Shown here: positions 33,716 through 34,028 of the stretch, in pieces | Position numbering within the stretch: the first letter of the stretch is position 1 | Layout of the letters: every line of letters starts with the position of its first letter | Virus record (IMG/VR): IMGVR_UViG_3300042385_000712 | Span: 1 to 34,028 of that record | Reading direction: 5' to 3' (one strand) | Length of the DNA: 34,028 nt | Source: a virus | Position numbers and translations under genes: made by a program | The notes under the pieces: generated by a model | Databases searched by the model: none | What the model saw: the letters and a program-made list of their open reading frames with translations, nothing else | Told to the model about the DNA's origin: nothing

Positions 33716-34028
33716 TCAATCCATTTTCCGATTGATCGCAGGTAAGCAGTTGCCCATTGCTTAGCTGTTGCCCACGCTGGTTCGTTTGTTGTGTTTGTTG
33801 GGTCTTCTAGCACTTCTAGGTAGAGAAAGTCTCTTAGCAGTTCTTTTCGAGGGTGTAACAGCATAGCGTGATGCATCGCATTGAAGTCGTTGCAGTAGTC
33901 TGGGACATCCCACGGTGACGGCCCGTATCCTTTGATCAATTCCTTGGTTGTAGGTTTGCGAGCGTCAGGCGGGTAGCCATGTGGTTTGCACCCTTCTACT
34001 TGCCCAAGGCACGTCCAACCACACGCTT
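33712..34028 (-). CDS. 3' part of the KGYGPSPW protein, cut by the window end
   Basis: The frame enters from the right edge without a start and stops at 33712. It encodes ACGWTCLGQVEG, KGYGPSPWDVPDYCNDFNAM and a C-terminal domain ending AWATAKQWATAYLRSIGKWI. The first 127 bases equal 1511-1637, in the same frame. If the sequence is circular, this part joins in frame to the N-terminal part at 1638-1941 and makes one complete gene of about 206 codons. Confidence 0.75.
   Translation of the reverse strand, partial: ACGWTCLGQVEGCKPHGYPPDARKPTTKELIKGYGPSPWDVPDYCNDFNAMHHAMLLHPRKELLRDFLYLEVLEDPTNTTNEPAWATAKQWATAYLRSIGKWIE
33902..34028. repeat. 127-bp exact direct repeat, right copy
   Basis: Identical to 1511-1637 and ending at the last base of the window. 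Offset between the copies is 32,391 bases. See the left copy and the findings for the reading as an assembly-graph junction or a circular genome. Confidence 0.95.

Noticed and set aside
1-34028. Integrase, CI-like repressor or attachment site showing a prophage
   Set aside because: No tyrosine or serine recombinase motif, no lambda-type repressor and no tRNA-end repeat was found; the 127-bp repeat is internal to a coding region.

Overview
The window is nearly all of a tailed-phage genome (siphovirus-like, lambda-type head and tail gene order) from what looks like a metagenomic assembly. Essentially every protein gene lies on the minus strand, so transcription runs from high to low coordinates. 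Most genes are packed with ATGA, TAATG or short overlaps. No integrase, CI-like repressor, tRNA, rRNA, IS element or CRISPR array was seen, so a lytic or integrase-less lifestyle is more likely. The host is not certain. Shine-Dalgarno sequences are rare, and the fibre and small accessory proteins resemble those I associate with phages of Verrucomicrobiota; I hold that only weakly.

Layout in transcription order. (1) 34028-32215: right-end accessory cassette with a 3' partial gene, a 51-aa protein, a DnaA-domain-IV protein, a repeat protein and a conserved phage protein, closed by a terminator at 32162-32190. (2) 32122-23395: late block 1, with a small protein, a ParB-like protein, a TET-associated-type glycosyltransferase, a truncated gene, both terminase subunits, a gpW-like joiner, portal, S49 protease, scaffold-like protein and P22-type coat protein, then an attenuator-like terminator. 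(3) 23333-10851: head completion, tail terminator and tube, tail chaperones with a lambda-type -1 frameshift, a short tape measure, tail tip, a two-domain glycosyltransferase, fibre, holin-like protein, endolysin, a phosphoesterase and a winged-helix protein, ending at a terminator at 10726-10756. (4) 10187-10850: the only large non-coding region. It carries operator-like dyads, helically phased direct repeats, the early promoter on the minus strand, and two tandem promoter-to-terminator units on the plus strand that look like small RNAs. (5) 10186-5210: early block, with an SSB-like protein, RecT, a YqaJ exonuclease, a RuvC-like nuclease, a DNA methyltransferase and winged-helix proteins. (6) 5209-3586: replication module, with a structured leader RNA, a DUF1376/lambda-O-like initiator containing three 18-bp iterons, and a DnaC-like ATPase. 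(7) 3589-622: a run of small accessory genes started by a second copy of the early promoter, ending in a second copy of the 51-aa and DnaA-IV cassette. (8) 475-1: a winged-helix protein and a gene cut by the window edge.

The last 127 bases (33902-34028) repeat 1511-1637 exactly and diverge one base earlier. An exact repeat of 127 bases at a contig end is what a k=127 de Bruijn assembly leaves. The simplest reading is a circle (or terminally redundant genome) of 32,391 bases, with 1-1510 a branch from a related phage that carries an allelic version of the cassette. A true duplication is the alternative.

The most unusual elements are the paired plus-strand small-RNA units in the control region, the structured leader in front of the replication initiator, the iteron origin inside the initiator gene, a base-paired hairpin conserved between the two cassette copies, the TET-associated glycosyltransferase plus ParB pair without a visible TET, and several genes too short for ordinary gene calling (51, 51, 33, 25 and 49 aa), together with the 78-aa frameshift extension.
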